DNA of 64,000 nt from Bacteroidia bacterium (GTDB lineage: Bacteria; Bacteroidota; Bacteroidia; Bacteroidales; Paludibacteraceae), in NCBI GenBank assembly GCA_009930305.1, contig RZYM01000005.1, positions 62,001-126,000 of the forward strand. Direction: 5' to 3'. This document shows, piece by piece, positions 8,233 to 17,175 of the stretch (position 1 is the stretch's first letter; the number at the start of each line of letters is the position of its first letter). The notes under the pieces are model-generated. The model was given only the letters and a program-made list of their open reading frames with translations. It had not been told where the DNA came from and ran no database searches. The position numbers and the translations under genes were made by a program.

Positions 8233-8928
8233 TTAGTAGTCGAATTTTGATGTATCTGATTTGTATTTCTTATTTTGAATGATATCTTGGTTGAATAAGT
8301 CTCTTATCACAGCATTAGAAAAATCTTTTGCCATGGATTCTGCATCAGAAGGATTTATTGTTGATGTTTTACCTATGTAAATTGCATCGTTAGCACCTTT
8401 AGCATTAAATATTCTAGTCTCAAGAATATATTCCGTGTCTGTAGTGTAATATCCAGGAGTAGTTACTTGGTCGTAGTAATATCCATAGCAATTGTAATAA
8501 TGGAAGAATCCGGGTCCGTAAGGCATAGTCGGAACGGCTACAGTGTATGTACTGCCTGGAACATAATTAGTTTCTTTCTTTTTATCGAGCAAGGTTATTA
8601 TCATTACTCCTGTGTAGTTACCATCATGAATTTCTTTTGCAAGAGTTTCTTTGCTTTTGCTTTTTAAACCTGCCGAACCATATATGTCGTATGCAGAGTA
8701 GGCATCAATACCGTTGCGGCGTAAATCCGCAACAATAGCATCCTCAAAATCGTCTTGTATATCATTGTTCCCTTTAATGCCGAGTAGCGAAAAGATTAGT
8801 ACTTTGTCCATTGTGTTATTTGGTACTGATGATGCTTTCCAAGATGATAACATTTTGGTATTACTGCAAGCTGTAAATAAAATAGTTGCTAATGCAATGC
8901 ATATGTACGACGAAATGTGTTTAATCAT
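8233..8928 (-). CDS. Lipoprotein of unknown function, DUF4136-like
   Basis: A 231-residue predicted lipoprotein: signal peptide with lipobox FTAC (Cys near residue 21), followed by SNTKMLSSWKA. The mature part has a small alpha/beta character (VLIFSLLGIKG, AIVADLRRNGIDAYSA, YTGVMIITLLDKK), then a Tyr/Gly-rich segment around residues 130-155, then ETRIFNAKGANDAIYIGKT. This pattern resembles DUF4136-type lipoproteins, which bind nothing known to me. It lies 26 bp downstream of the patatin gene in the same direction and is probably cotranscribed with it. No terminator was seen directly after its stop. Confidence 0.7.
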   Translation of the reverse strand: MIKHISSYICIALATILFTACSNTKMLSSWKASSVPNNTMDKVLIFSLLGIKGNNDIQDDFEDAIVADLRRNGIDAYSAYDIYGSAGLKSKSKETLAKEIHDGNYTGVMIITLLDKKKETNYVPGSTYTVAVPTMPYGPGFFHYYNCYGYYYDQVTTPGYYTTDTEYILETRIFNAKGANDAIYIGKTSTINPSDAESMAKDFSNAVIRDLFNQDIIQNKKYKSDTSKFDY

Positions 8929-8954
8929 AATTTCTGTGTATTAAGTTGTTATTT

Positions 8955-9824
8955 TTAATATTCAGCAAGATCTTTTATTTCCGGATGCTGTTTGATATAT
9001 TCAATTGTTCTATCGTATCCTATTTTATAAAGTTCCTTATAATTTTTGTAATCTATAAGAGTGTATTTACTTGCTCCATTGCAACTTATGTAGTAATCAC
9101 AAATTTCTTTTCTACGTAAATTGGATTCTGCATTATTTACTAATATAGACATATTTAATAATTCCATTTTGTCTGATATTTTTTTATTCTTCGGATACTC
9201 AAGTACGTCAACACCAATAACTATGTCGCAAATTTGCCTTAATGGCTCAGCTGGTAGATTGTTTAATAAACCTCCATCTGCATATTGGTTGCCATTGATT
9301 TCTTGTGGTTCGAATACAATAGGAATTGCAGCTGATGCACATACATATTCGCTGAGTTGTTTACCACTTGAAATAATTTCGTACCGGCCGGTAGTTAAAT
9401 TAGCAACGCATAAATATAGTTTTTTATGCAGCATTTCGAAATTGTTGTGCGGAATATATTTTAGCATGATTTTCTGTACGTTCTTCATGCTCGACAAACC
9501 TTTTCTTGATTTAGGAGTAGATACGAAATTAGTTATTTTATACATTTGCTTTTGTTCTACTAAAACCATTATTTCTGAAGGCGAATATCCGGCTGCATAT
9601 AACGTTCCTATTAAGGCTCCCATGCTTGATCCTGATACATATTGCGGTTTAATGTTATTCTCTTCCAAGGCTTGTAGTACACCAAGATGTGCAAATCCTA
9701 TGGCCCCACCTCCACTTAGGCAGATTCCAATCTTTTTGTTAGCTTCTTTTGATTGCATAGTAGGAACGATAAATATTAATCCACAAACAACGCAAAGTAT
9801 ATTTCTTATATATTTAGTCATCAA
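8955..9824 (-). CDS. Exported patatin-like phospholipase
   Basis: A 289-residue serine lipid hydrolase of the patatin fold with a signal peptide (hydrophobic residues about 6-23). The oxyanion motif is GGGAIGFAHLG, the nucleophile elbow GSSMG (near residue 62), and the catalytic Asp lies in DGGLLNNLP (near 178), so both dyad residues are present. It would hydrolyse acyl esters of membrane lipids in the periplasm or at the outer membrane. There is no C-terminal barrel, unlike longer PlpD-type proteins. A second Met at 9821 is an equally good start. It is divergent from the glycosyltransferase at 9911 and upstream of the lipoprotein gene. Confidence 0.88.
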   Translation of the reverse strand: MMTKYIRNILCVVCGLIFIVPTMQSKEANKKIGICLSGGGAIGFAHLGVLQALEENNIKPQYVSGSSMGALIGTLYAAGYSPSEIMVLVEQKQMYKITNFVSTPKSRKGLSSMKNVQKIMLKYIPHNNFEMLHKKLYLCVANLTTGRYEIISSGKQLSEYVCASAAIPIVFEPQEINGNQYADGGLLNNLPAEPLRQICDIVIGVDVLEYPKNKKISDKMELLNMSILVNNAESNLRRKEICDYYISCNGASKYTLIDYKNYKELYKIGYDRTIEYIKQHPEIKDLAEY

Positions 9825-9880
9825 TGTCCGTTTTCATTGACAAATATCGTATTTTTTGTTTGTATAAGCAATAATTTACT

Positions 9881-9888
9881 TATTTTTG
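9881..9888 (+). promoter_or_regulatory. Promoter -7 element for the glycosyltransferase gene
   Basis: TATTTTTG matches TAnnTTTG. The predicted start near 9894 gives a leader of about 17 nt to the ATG at 9911 and would leave almost none for the GTG at 9899, which supports the ATG. Confidence 0.45.
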
Positions 9889-9910
9889 TGAAACTTTTGT
9901 GAAAAACGAT

Positions 9911-10789
9911 ATGCTCTCTATATGCATTCCAATATATAATTACGACATCAGACAGCTTTTTTATAGTCTAATAAAACAAAAGTCTACTCTTACTATACCT
10001 ATTGAAATTGTCTTGGCTGATGATGGCTCTGATTCTTCATATAAAGCTATAAATGAAGAAATTGCATCACTCGCTGATGTTTATTTAAAGATGGACAAAA
10101 ACGTAGGGCGCGCAAAAATTCGTAATGTTTTGTCAGATAATACTCAATACGATTATTTGTTATTTATGGATTGCGATTCGGTTATAGTTTCAAATACTTT
10201 TTTGTCTGACTATGTTGCTCAAATGGATGGTAAAGAAAAAATCGTTTATGGGGGAGTTTGCTATTCTGATAATGCATCGTGGAATGAAAAGTTGCGCTAT
10301 TTATATGGTTTAAAAAGGGAATGCAGGTCTTTAGAATTTAGAAATGCACATCCATACCAAACATTTTTATCCGGTAATTTTCTGATTTATAAAAAGGTTT
10401 TTGAAAAAGTTCGTTTCGACGAAACTTTAATCGCTTATGGTTACGAAGATGCTTTGTTTTCATGGGCAGTATATCAAAATGGAATACCTATTCGCCACAT
10501 AAATAATCCATTGGGAAATAGATTAGTATCTAATAAGTGTTTCTTAAAACAATGCTCAACAGCAGTAAGAAACCTGTCATATATGGTAAATAATGGCAAT
10601 TTCCCACAAAACGTGCGCTTGGTTAAAATATACAATAAAATGAAATCATTGCAAATAGCAAACTTATGTGCTTATATAGGTTACGTAATAAATCCACTTA
10701 TTTATGCTTTACTATATTTGAATGTTCCTTTTTTAAGTTTGTTGGATGCTTATAAATTGAATCTTTTTTGCCGCTATATGAAATCTTGA
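9911..10789 (+). CDS. Family 2 glycosyltransferase with C-terminal membrane-associated segment
   Basis: A 292-residue GT2 enzyme. It opens MLSICIPIYNYD and has VLADDGSDSS, then the metal-binding region FMDCDSVIV near residue 90 and the acceptor-site segment FDETLIAYGYEDALFSW near residue 185. The last 50 residues are hydrophobic (CAYIGYVINPLIYALLYL) and may attach the protein to the membrane. The start at ATG 9911 is preferred over an in-frame GTG at 9899 because of the promoter position and because GT2 proteins usually begin a few residues before the first strand. It stands alone, divergent from patatin and convergent with the sirtuin gene 9 bp away. Its sugar and acceptor are not predictable. 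Confidence 0.85.
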   Translation: MLSICIPIYNYDIRQLFYSLIKQKSTLTIPIEIVLADDGSDSSYKAINEEIASLADVYLKMDKNVGRAKIRNVLSDNTQYDYLLFMDCDSVIVSNTFLSDYVAQMDGKEKIVYGGVCYSDNASWNEKLRYLYGLKRECRSLEFRNAHPYQTFLSGNFLIYKKVFEKVRFDETLIAYGYEDALFSWAVYQNGIPIRHINNPLGNRLVSNKCFLKQCSTAVRNLSYMVNNGNFPQNVRLVKIYNKMKSLQIANLCAYIGYVINPLIYALLYLNVPFLSLLDAYKLNLFCRYMKS

Positions 10790-10798
10790 TGGTCTTTC

Positions 10799-11494
10799 TT
10801 ATAATTCTTTTATTAATTGTTGTATTAATTCAGGAACTCCTTCTGCTGCTTTCTTTTGTATTTGTTTGAATGGATGATTATCCATAGAAATGTTCATTTT
10901 TTGGGGATCAACTAAATAAACCGGAATATCTTTTCTGATGTAATTTATTAACGATGCCGCAGGATACACTTGTAGAGATGTGCCTATTACAATAAATATA
11001 TCTGCCGTTTCTACAATTTTTATAGCAGTCTCTAATTCCGGTACTGCTTCTCCAAAAAATACTACGTATGGTCGAAGTAAACTGCCATCAGGATGCCTGC
11101 TTGTATAATCTTGTTTCCAACCTTCAATAGCTATGGTCGCTGATTCGTTAATGCTACTGCGCAATTTGCGCAATTCTCCGTGTAAATGGGTAATATTAGT
11201 ACTTCCTGCCCTTTCGTGTAAATCGTCAATATTTTGTGTAATCAACTTAACCGGATAATATTTTTCAAGTTCGGCAATTGCATAATGAGCAGCATTCGGA
11301 GATTTTTCTAATAATTCTTTGCGGCGTTCATTATAGAAATCTATAACTCCATTCCTATTATAAATCATTGCTTCGTGGGTACAAACATCTTCAATGCTAT
11401 GATTAGCCCAAAGACCGTCAGAATCGCGGAATGTTGCGATGCCACTATCTGCAGATACACCTGCACCTGTAAAAATTACTATTTGCTTTTTCAT
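10799..11494 (-). CDS. cobB: NAD-dependent protein deacylase, sirtuin family
   Basis: Removes acyl groups from lysine side chains with consumption of NAD. The 231-residue protein has GAGVSADSGIATFRD (NAD binding), TQNIDDLHERAG (catalytic core), and the catalytic His in HLHGEL. The segment YNERRKELL carries the Tyr and Arg that mark class III sirtuins, which prefer succinyl or malonyl groups. The four zinc cysteines of most sirtuins are absent: the region after HGEL has none. Such zinc-less forms are known in bacteria, and the structure appears complete otherwise. Single gene with its own -7 element at 11566-11573. Confidence 0.92.
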   Translation of the reverse strand: MKKQIVIFTGAGVSADSGIATFRDSDGLWANHSIEDVCTHEAMIYNRNGVIDFYNERRKELLEKSPNAAHYAIAELEKYYPVKLITQNIDDLHERAGSTNITHLHGELRKLRSSINESATIAIEGWKQDYTSRHPDGSLLRPYVVFFGEAVPELETAIKIVETADIFIVIGTSLQVYPAASLINYIRKDIPVYLVDPQKMNISMDNHPFKQIQKKAAEGVPELIQQLIKEL

Positions 11495-11565
11495 CTTTTA
11501 TAATAGTTAATACTTTGTATTTTAATATTTTATTTCTCTTGGTTGTAGAGTATAGTCGGTATCTG

Positions 11566-11573
11566 CAAATTTA
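11566..11573 (-). promoter_or_regulatory. Promoter -7 element for the sirtuin gene
   Basis: The minus strand reads TAAATTTG (TAnnTTTG). The predicted start near 11559 gives a leader of about 65 nt. No -33 TTG was identified. Confidence 0.4.
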
Positions 11574-11675
11574 CGATTTTATAAATTATCAGTACTTGAA
11601 TTTTTAATGTTTTTAAAATTGATTTGTTCTTATGTGCTACTTAGTTAAAAGTGCTAATATTCAATTTTATATGTT

Positions 11676-11706
11676 TTGTTAGAAATGATAAGAATAACTA
11701 TATTTG
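11676..11706 (+). promoter_or_regulatory. Promoter of the recR operon
   Basis: TTG (11676-11678), 20-bp spacer, TATATTTG (11699-11706): both promoter halves match. The start near 11712 excludes the upstream in-frame ATG at 11651 and fixes recR at 11723. Confidence 0.7.
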
Positions 11707-11722
11707 TGGCTTATTTAGTATA

Positions 11723-12340
11723 ATGTCAGATATTCAATCATATCCTTCTTTTTTATTGGAGAACGCTGTAAATCAGTTCGCCAAGTTGCCCGGAATCGGT
11801 AGAAAGACTGCACTACGGTTGGCTTTGCATATGTTGAAGCAGGAGAAAAATGATGTTGATGCTTTTGCACAATCAATATTATTACTAAAAAATGAAGTCA
11901 AATATTGTAAAATATGTAAGAATATATCTGATAATGATGTATGTCAGATATGCTCTGATGTAACACGTGATTCCGGCTTGGTATGTGTGGTTGAAACAAT
12001 TAAGGAAGTTATGTTGATTGAACACACGGGTCAATATAAGGGACTATATCATGTATTAGGTGGAGTAATATCTCCTATGGATGGAATACGCCCAAATGAT
12101 TTGGAAATAGATAGCCTTGTTAAACGGGTATCTGAAGGTGGAGTTAGAGAAATAGTATTGGCTTTAAGTACCACAATGGAAGGTGACACCACTGCATATT
12201 ACATTTCTAAAAAGTTGTCTGAGTTTGACGTAACACTGACAACTATAGCACGTGGAATAGCAGTAGGTGATGAACTTCAATATGCCGACGAATTGACATT
12301 AGGTCGGTCTATAGTGAATAGAGTACCTTATAAAAACTAA
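11723..12340 (+). CDS. recR: Recombination mediator RecR
   Basis: RecR works with RecO (and RecF) to load RecA on single-stranded DNA coated with SSB. The 205-residue product has the helix-hairpin-helix [20 protein letters not shown], seen here in parts as [12 protein letters not shown] (about 14-25), a zinc finger with CKICKN and CQIC (Cys pairs near residues 62-77), and a Toprim domain (about 85-180, [14 protein letters not shown]). The length equals the family norm. The upstream frame from 11651 adds 24 residues that are not RecR-like and precede the promoter, so they were excluded. First gene of a five-gene plus-strand run. Confidence 0.96.
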   Translation: MSDIQSYPSFLLENAVNQFAKLPGIGRKTALRLALHMLKQEKNDVDAFAQSILLLKNEVKYCKICKNISDNDVCQICSDVTRDSGLVCVVETIKEVMLIEHTGQYKGLYHVLGGVISPMDGIRPNDLEIDSLVKRVSEGGVREIVLALSTTMEGDTTAYYISKKLSEFDVTLTTIARGIAVGDELQYADELTLGRSIVNRVPYKN

Positions 12341-12344
12341 TTAT

Positions 12345-12764
12345 ATGAATAAAAAACAAGCTCAAAAACAATTATTTGCATTATACTATGCAATATATGG
12401 TTTACTGATTTTAGAATTGGTAATAGCTCATTTACTACCCAATGATTTTTTCTTATCTTCAAATACCGTTATGATAATGCAAGGAGTGGTGATCTGTTTG
12501 TTACTTGCCATAATCCCTACAGCATTAAAACTGTATTCGGTAAAAATTAAAATAAAGTCTGATTTGTCTTATTATGTACATTGGTCAAAAATCCAGATGA
12601 TTCTACTTTATATACCCGGATTTGCATCAGGAGTTTTGTATTATTTTGTAAGGGACAGGTCAAGTTTATTTTGCCTCTTGATAGCTTTTGTCGCATTGAT
12701 ATTCAGCAAGCCTACACTGGCAAAAATAGATAATTATCTTAATGACGAGGAGATAAAATCATGA
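12345..12764 (+). CDS. Small four-helix membrane protein of unknown function
   Basis: A 139-residue integral membrane protein with four predicted transmembrane helices (about 12-30, 44-62, 84-104, 108-124) and short charged ends. No family motif was recognised. It starts 4 bp after recR, and its stop overlaps the next start by 4 bp, so it is translationally coupled to the HAD-like hydrolase. The position directly after recR suggests cotranscription but says nothing certain about its job. Confidence 0.75.
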   Translation: MNKKQAQKQLFALYYAIYGLLILELVIAHLLPNDFFLSSNTVMIMQGVVICLLLAIIPTALKLYSVKIKIKSDLSYYVHWSKIQMILLYIPGFASGVLYYFVRDRSSLFCLLIAFVALIFSKPTLAKIDNYLNDEEIKS

Positions 12765-13189
12765 TTACCATTGCGGTTGATTTTGATGGAACCATTGTAA
12801 CACATGAGTATCCAAAAATAGGACAAGAAATTCCTTTTGCAATAGCAACTTTAAAACGCTTGCAATCTGAAAACGAATGTAAATTGATACTCTGGTCTGT
12901 GCGTTCCGGTAAATTATTAGATGAGGCTGTTGAATACTGTCGTATTAAAGGTTTGGAGTTTTACGCAGTTAATAAAGATTTTCCTGAAGAAGTATATGAT
13001 AAAGCAAGCAATAGAAAAGTCAATGCCGATATATATATTGATGACAGAAATGTTGGAGGACTACCTGATTGGGGAGTTATATACGCAATGATAAAAGGTA
13101 AAACCCGACCGATTTACGATACTCAATACATAAAACCGAAACCTAAAAATATAATTATTCGTTTTGGCGAGTGGCTGGCAAAAAGATGA
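12761..13189 (+). CDS. Small HAD-superfamily hydrolase, BT0820-like
   Basis: A 142-residue protein starting MITIAVDFDGTIV, the HAD motif I with nucleophile Asp8 and general acid Asp10. Further elements are LILWSVRSGKLLDEAV (motif II-like) and ADIYIDDRNVGG, which gives the paired acidic residues of motif IV. The short length with no cap domain fits the BT0820-type hydrolases of Bacteroides. The substrate is unknown, probably a small phosphate ester. It overlaps both neighbours by 4 bp (ATGA), so it is tightly coupled in the recR operon. Confidence 0.85.
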   Translation: MITIAVDFDGTIVTHEYPKIGQEIPFAIATLKRLQSENECKLILWSVRSGKLLDEAVEYCRIKGLEFYAVNKDFPEEVYDKASNRKVNADIYIDDRNVGGLPDWGVIYAMIKGKTRPIYDTQYIKPKPKNIIIRFGEWLAKR

Positions 13190-14169
13190 AGCTATCTGTT
13201 ATTATAGTAAATTATAAAGTACAAGATTATCTATTACAATGTTTGGATGCTCTTTATAATTCTCTGTCAGGAATTGATGCAGAGGTTTTTGTAGTAGATA
13301 ATGCATCGAATGATGAATCTCAGAAACTTGTAGAAAATTATTTTCCCAAAACTATATTTATAAATAATGCCGAAAATGTAGGATTTGCCAAAGCTAATAA
13401 TCAAGCCATAAAAATGGCTAAAGGTGATTATGTATTATTATTGAATCCTGATGTGATTATTGGTGAAAACTGCATTAAGCATGTATGTGATTTTGCTGAT
13501 AAAGCATCCGACTTTGGAGCGTTAGGAGTGAGAATGATAAATCTGGAAGGAAATTTTTTGCCCGAATCTAAAAGGAATATACCATCTTTATGGGCTGCAT
13601 TTTGTAAGTTTTCGGGTTTATCTAAGTTGTTTAAGAATTCAAGATGCTTCAATATGTATTATAATACAGTCTTGAGTGATGATCAATCCGGAGAATCTCA
13701 AATTCTGGCTGGCGCATTTATGTTGCTAAATAAGAAAGCATTAGGTAAAGAGATGTTATTTGACGAACAGTTTTTTATGTATGGTGAAGACATAGATTTA
13801 TCGTACCGAATATTGCAATCAGGCTTAAAGAATTACTATTATCCCGAAACTATATTACATTACAAAGGAGAATCTTCTAAAAGTGATATTAAAAAATATG
13901 TATCATCATTTTTTGATGCGATGATTTTGTATTATAAAAAACATTCTAAAAGCATATATGCCTATTATCATGTGAATATGGCAGCAAGCATGCTCAAAAT
14001 GTTTACTTTATTTACCAAAAAAATACGCCAAAGTCCTAGAGATAATAGGAAAAGACTAACATACTCAACCTCAGATTATTCATATTCTGATTTGATACAA
14101 AAAATAGAAATTAAAGGTGGTGTAAATCGTATTTGTATTTATCATCCCAAATTCAGCATAACGATATGA
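13186..14169 (+). CDS. Family 2 glycosyltransferase, rhamnosyltransferase-like
   Basis: A 327-residue GT2 enzyme of the WbbL/rhamnosyltransferase type. It opens KLSVIIVNYKVQDY and has FVVDNASNDES, LNPDVIIGEN (metal-binding), LAGAFMLLNKKAL and FMYGEDIDLSYR (acceptor-side acidic residues near 205), then ILHYKGESS. It probably adds a deoxysugar to a cell-surface glycan at the inner membrane. The start at 13186 was chosen over 13171 because it overlaps the upstream stop as ATGA, the same coupling used along this operon, and because the motif begins two residues later. The acetyltransferase start overlaps its stop. Confidence 0.87.
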   Translation: MKLSVIIVNYKVQDYLLQCLDALYNSLSGIDAEVFVVDNASNDESQKLVENYFPKTIFINNAENVGFAKANNQAIKMAKGDYVLLLNPDVIIGENCIKHVCDFADKASDFGALGVRMINLEGNFLPESKRNIPSLWAAFCKFSGLSKLFKNSRCFNMYYNTVLSDDQSGESQILAGAFMLLNKKALGKEMLFDEQFFMYGEDIDLSYRILQSGLKNYYYPETILHYKGESSKSDIKKYVSSFFDAMILYYKKHSKSIYAYYHVNMAASMLKMFTLFTKKIRQSPRDNRKRLTYSTSDYSYSDLIQKIEIKGGVNRICIYHPKFSITI

Positions 14170-14702
14170 AATTATTGGAGAACGAAATATTGAAGCTTCG
14201 TGCGTTGGAACTTGAAGATATAGATATGTTTAGTTTTTGGGAAAACGATAGTGTCTATTGGAAACAAGGTAATACCATAGCTCCATATTCGCGTTATGCT
14301 TTAAAACAATATATTATTGCCGCTAAGTCTGATATATACGAAACTAAGGAGCTTAAATTAGTTATAGTTAGGATTTGTGATAATCAGCCTATAGGCATAG
14401 TTGATCTGTTTGATATAGATCATTATCATAGTCGTTTGGAGTTTGGGATACTTATATATCCGAAGTATCAAAAAAACGGTTATTCTATACAAACTATCGA
14501 AATTGTAAGTAAATACGTGTTAGACTTCTTGCATATACATCAAATGTATTGTAGAGTTTCTGAAAGTAATGAGGCATCATGTTTGATGCTGGAAGAATCA
14601 GGATTTGTAAGAACTTGTGTGCTTAAAGATTGGCTCAGAACAGAGTCAGGTTTTGAAAACGCAGTTATGTACCAATTGATAGCACATAACTACGTGGATT
14701 AA
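14166..14702 (+). CDS. GNAT acetyltransferase, RimJ/RimL-like
   Basis: A 178-residue GNAT enzyme using acetyl-CoA. It opens KLRALELEDIDMFSFWEND, shown in part as RALELEDID. The acetyl-CoA segment reads FGILIYPKYQKNGYSIQTIE (about 88-107), where the usual RGxGxG loop is replaced by QKNGYS. It ends with CLMLEESGFVRTCVLKDW, typical of RimJ/RimL-type enzymes that modify protein N-termini or small amines. Start 14166 was chosen by the ATGA overlap with the glycosyltransferase stop; an earlier frame start at 14133 lies inside that gene. The gene ends 1 bp from the convergent purE stop. Confidence 0.85.
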   Translation: MKLLENEILKLRALELEDIDMFSFWENDSVYWKQGNTIAPYSRYALKQYIIAAKSDIYETKELKLVIVRICDNQPIGIVDLFDIDHYHSRLEFGILIYPKYQKNGYSIQTIEIVSKYVLDFLHIHQMYCRVSESNEASCLMLEESGFVRTCVLKDWLRTESGFENAVMYQLIAHNYVD

Positions 14703-14703
14703 T

Positions 14704-15219
14704 TTAGTTCGTTTTATAAGCAAACTTTATATCTTTAAGTTCTTCGTTTGCTTTTTCAATTTTCTTTTTGAGATATTCTTTGTACTCCTTTAGTTGTTTG
14801 TTTACGCGTTCATCTTGCAAAGCTATTATTTGTACAGCTAAGATACCGGCATTCATTGCTCCATTTATTCCTACGGTAGCAACGGGTATTCCAGGAGGCA
14901 TTTGTACAATAGCCAATAGCGCATCCATACCTTCTAAGCTCGATTTAATAGGTACTCCGATAACAGGTAATGTTGTCATAGACGCAATAACACCTCCTAA
15001 ATGAGCTGCCATACCAGCAGCAGCAATAATTACTTTGATGCCTCTTTTTTCTGCATTTTTTGCAAATTCTTCAACAGCTTGTGGTGTCCTGTGAGCAGAC
15101 AGTGCGTTCATTTCAAATGGGATTTGAAATTTATCCAATACTTTTGCAGCTTTTTCCATTATAGGTAAATCGCTAGTACTTCCCATTATGATACTTACTT
15201 GGGCTTGTAGTTTTTCCAT
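14704..15219 (-). CDS. purE: N5-carboxyaminoimidazole ribonucleotide mutase
   Basis: Converts N5-CAIR to CAIR in purine synthesis. The 171-residue class I PurE has IIMGSTSDLPIMEKA (phosphate binding), the catalytic His in ALSAHRTP (near residue 48), AAGMAAHLGGVIAS, and VIGVPIKSSLEGMDALLAI. Its length and motifs are complete. No purK was seen beside it. The gene follows the 15221 gene at a 1-bp gap, so it is probably the last gene of the minus-strand rhomboid operon. Confidence 0.96.
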   Translation of the reverse strand: MEKLQAQVSIIMGSTSDLPIMEKAAKVLDKFQIPFEMNALSAHRTPQAVEEFAKNAEKRGIKVIIAAAGMAAHLGGVIASMTTLPVIGVPIKSSLEGMDALLAIVQMPPGIPVATVGINGAMNAGILAVQIIALQDERVNKQLKEYKEYLKKKIEKANEELKDIKFAYKTN

Positions 15220-15220
15220 A

Positions 15221-16294
15221 TTAGTTTAATTTGAATGACAGAGAAATAGGATAATGGTCGGAATCATCTTGTTTGCAAATACTAAAAGACAATGGTGTAA
15301 TTCTTTTGTCTGTAAATATATAGTCGATTCTGAACCTGTAAATTTTTTCGTGGAATGTATTTCCCATACCAGTGCATAAAGATAAGAAAGTATCTTCATA
15401 ATCGCCGCGTATGGTCCTATAAACATACGAAGTAGGTACATCATTTATATCACCGCAGATAATAGTCTTAAGATTTGATTGCTTGCTAAATGCGGCTATT
15501 TTTGCTGCTTGTGCATTCCTTTTAGTAGATGCATTCCCCAATTTTTTGTATATTCTTTTAATTAAATTTTCTTTATCATCAGAATGATATATCTCTTTTT
15601 CCTGTTCTGTTAATCTATTAGATTCCAGGTAGCAATTAATAACTCTTAGTGTATCATTATTAACAAGTATGTCTGATGCAATAGCACAATGATATCTGGA
15701 ATCAAATTCAATATTGTATTTTGCAATAATAGGATATTTAGAGAATGTTGCTATTGCTTTTCGAAAGTGGCTATTATTTTCAGCAGTTCTTATTTGCATG
15801 TAAGGATAGTTTTTTAATTTCCTTTTTATATATTCGAGAGTGTATCTATCTGTTTTTTCATACCCCATCTCTTGAATACATATAATGTCATATTTTGACT
15901 TTGATATTGAATCTAATATATTTATCCCATGCATTTTCCCTTCTTTTTTTTCAAAAAACGAAAAATAATGAACGTTGAAACTAGCTATTTTGTAAGCATC
16001 ATCAGAAGATTGTTCAATTCTAGAAGGTTTAAATGAATAAACTTTTAACAAGTTTGGTGTAGATATCAGTAATAAGATAAATAATGCTATGGCGTAGATC
16101 CATCGTTTTTGAATAATCCAAAATAGTAGTAAACAAAACGTTGCAAAAAATAAGAAAGGGAAAGCTACGCTCAAAGAACTGAAAATAGATAAAACAGATG
16201 AGGGCTGTATGTAAGCAATAAAGTCAGTAAGTATCAGCGCGCCAAATGAGAATACGCTGATTATGAGAAATAATATATGTAATAGTATTCTCAT
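15221..16294 (-). CDS. Membrane-anchored endonuclease/exonuclease/phosphatase-family protein
   Basis: A 357-residue protein with three N-terminal transmembrane helices (about 5-25, 38-58, 66-85) and a catalytic domain of the EEP fold (about 100-357). EEP motifs present: IASFNVHYFSFF, IICIQEMGYEK (metal Glu), VINCYLESNRL, IICGDINDVPTS, RIDYIFTD and the catalytic SDHYPI. The active site looks intact. Members cleave phosphodiesters in nucleic acids, lipids or inositol phosphates; the membrane anchor suggests an extracytoplasmic substrate but does not prove it. Its start overlaps the stop of the upstream rhomboid by 4 bp. Confidence 0.87.
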   Translation of the reverse strand: MRILLHILFLIISVFSFGALILTDFIAYIQPSSVLSIFSSLSVAFPFLFFATFCLLLFWIIQKRWIYAIALFILLLISTPNLLKVYSFKPSRIEQSSDDAYKIASFNVHYFSFFEKKEGKMHGINILDSISKSKYDIICIQEMGYEKTDRYTLEYIKRKLKNYPYMQIRTAENNSHFRKAIATFSKYPIIAKYNIEFDSRYHCAIASDILVNNDTLRVINCYLESNRLTEQEKEIYHSDDKENLIKRIYKKLGNASTKRNAQAAKIAAFSKQSNLKTIICGDINDVPTSYVYRTIRGDYEDTFLSLCTGMGNTFHEKIYRFRIDYIFTDKRITPLSFSICKQDDSDHYPISLSFKLN

Positions 16295-17172
16295 TTTTTG
16301 TTGCTCAAATCAAATAATTCTTTTTTTTCATCCTCTGTTAACTGCTCGTAACCAGATTTTTTGATTTTATCTAATATTTCATCAATTCGGCCATTCTTTG
16401 ATTTGCGTTCCATATTCCATTGTTCATCAGTCTTAAAGTTGCTATTTTGGCTTACTTTCATCTTTGGTTTTTTGAGTGAAAATGTTGCAAAAAAGTTGAT
16501 TATTTGTGTTATTGGAAAACTAGTATCAATATTATGCTTTTTTAATAACACTACATATAACCAACCTATAGCTGCTCCTCCTAAATGAGCCATGCTACCT
16601 CCTGCATTTGTTGCAGTAATTCCAAGTATGTCTATAATAAGAAATGCGAGTCCTAGATATTTTAATTTCACATTGCCAATAAGTGCTAATCTTATTTCGT
16701 AGTTAGGGCTGTATGATACAGTAGCAAATAATATAGCCATTACAGATGCAGATGCTCCAAGTATGTATGCATTGGGTACTGATTGTGCAAAATAGGGTAG
16801 TAGGTTGTATCCTGTAAGGTATACAACAGCTCCTCCCAGTCCACCTAATATATAGACTCCTACAATTTGTTTTTGATTGAAAAACATTAAGAAGATTTTA
16901 CCGAACCAATATAATGCCAATAAATTAAAGATTACGTGTAAAAACTCAGTATGTAAAAACATATAACTGATAATAGTCCACGGCCTAAAAATTAAAACTG
17001 ATAGTGATGCAGGCATTTCTATAAAACGTATCCATGATGTAGGAACATTGAATATAGTACATAATATCAATGAGACTTTTACAGCAAGAAATATAGCTGC
17101 ATTAATGTATATAAGACGAGTTAAATATCCGCCTTCTTTAAAGCTAATTTTTAATTCAGATGCAATAGACAT
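16291..17172 (-). CDS. Rhomboid family intramembrane serine protease (copy 1)
   Basis: A 293-residue polytopic membrane protease. It has the HxxxN-type segment HVIFNLLALYWFG, the catalytic Ser in LGASASVMAI (near residue 140) and the catalytic His in SMAHLGGAAIGW (near 194). The dyad is complete. A hydrophilic C-terminal tail of about 70 residues (NMERKSKNGRIDEILDKI) is of the kind seen in Bacteroidota rhomboids. The gene lies 3 bp after the second rhomboid and overlaps the EEP gene by 4 bp, forming one operon with purE last. Substrates are unknown. Confidence 0.92.
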   Translation of the reverse strand: MSIASELKISFKEGGYLTRLIYINAAIFLAVKVSLILCTIFNVPTSWIRFIEMPASLSVLIFRPWTIISYMFLHTEFLHVIFNLLALYWFGKIFLMFFNQKQIVGVYILGGLGGAVVYLTGYNLLPYFAQSVPNAYILGASASVMAILFATVSYSPNYEIRLALIGNVKLKYLGLAFLIIDILGITATNAGGSMAHLGGAAIGWLYVVLLKKHNIDTSFPITQIINFFATFSLKKPKMKVSQNSNFKTDEQWNMERKSKNGRIDEILDKIKKSGYEQLTEDEKKELFDLSNKK

Positions 17173-17175
17173 GAT

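Noticed and set aside
9121..9840. Open frame of 239 codons on the plus strand
   Set aside because: It is the antisense shadow of the patatin gene, which has complete catalytic motifs.
11651..11722. Upstream extension of recR by 24 residues
   Set aside because: The added residues are not RecR-like, and the start codon precedes the promoter elements at 11676-11706.
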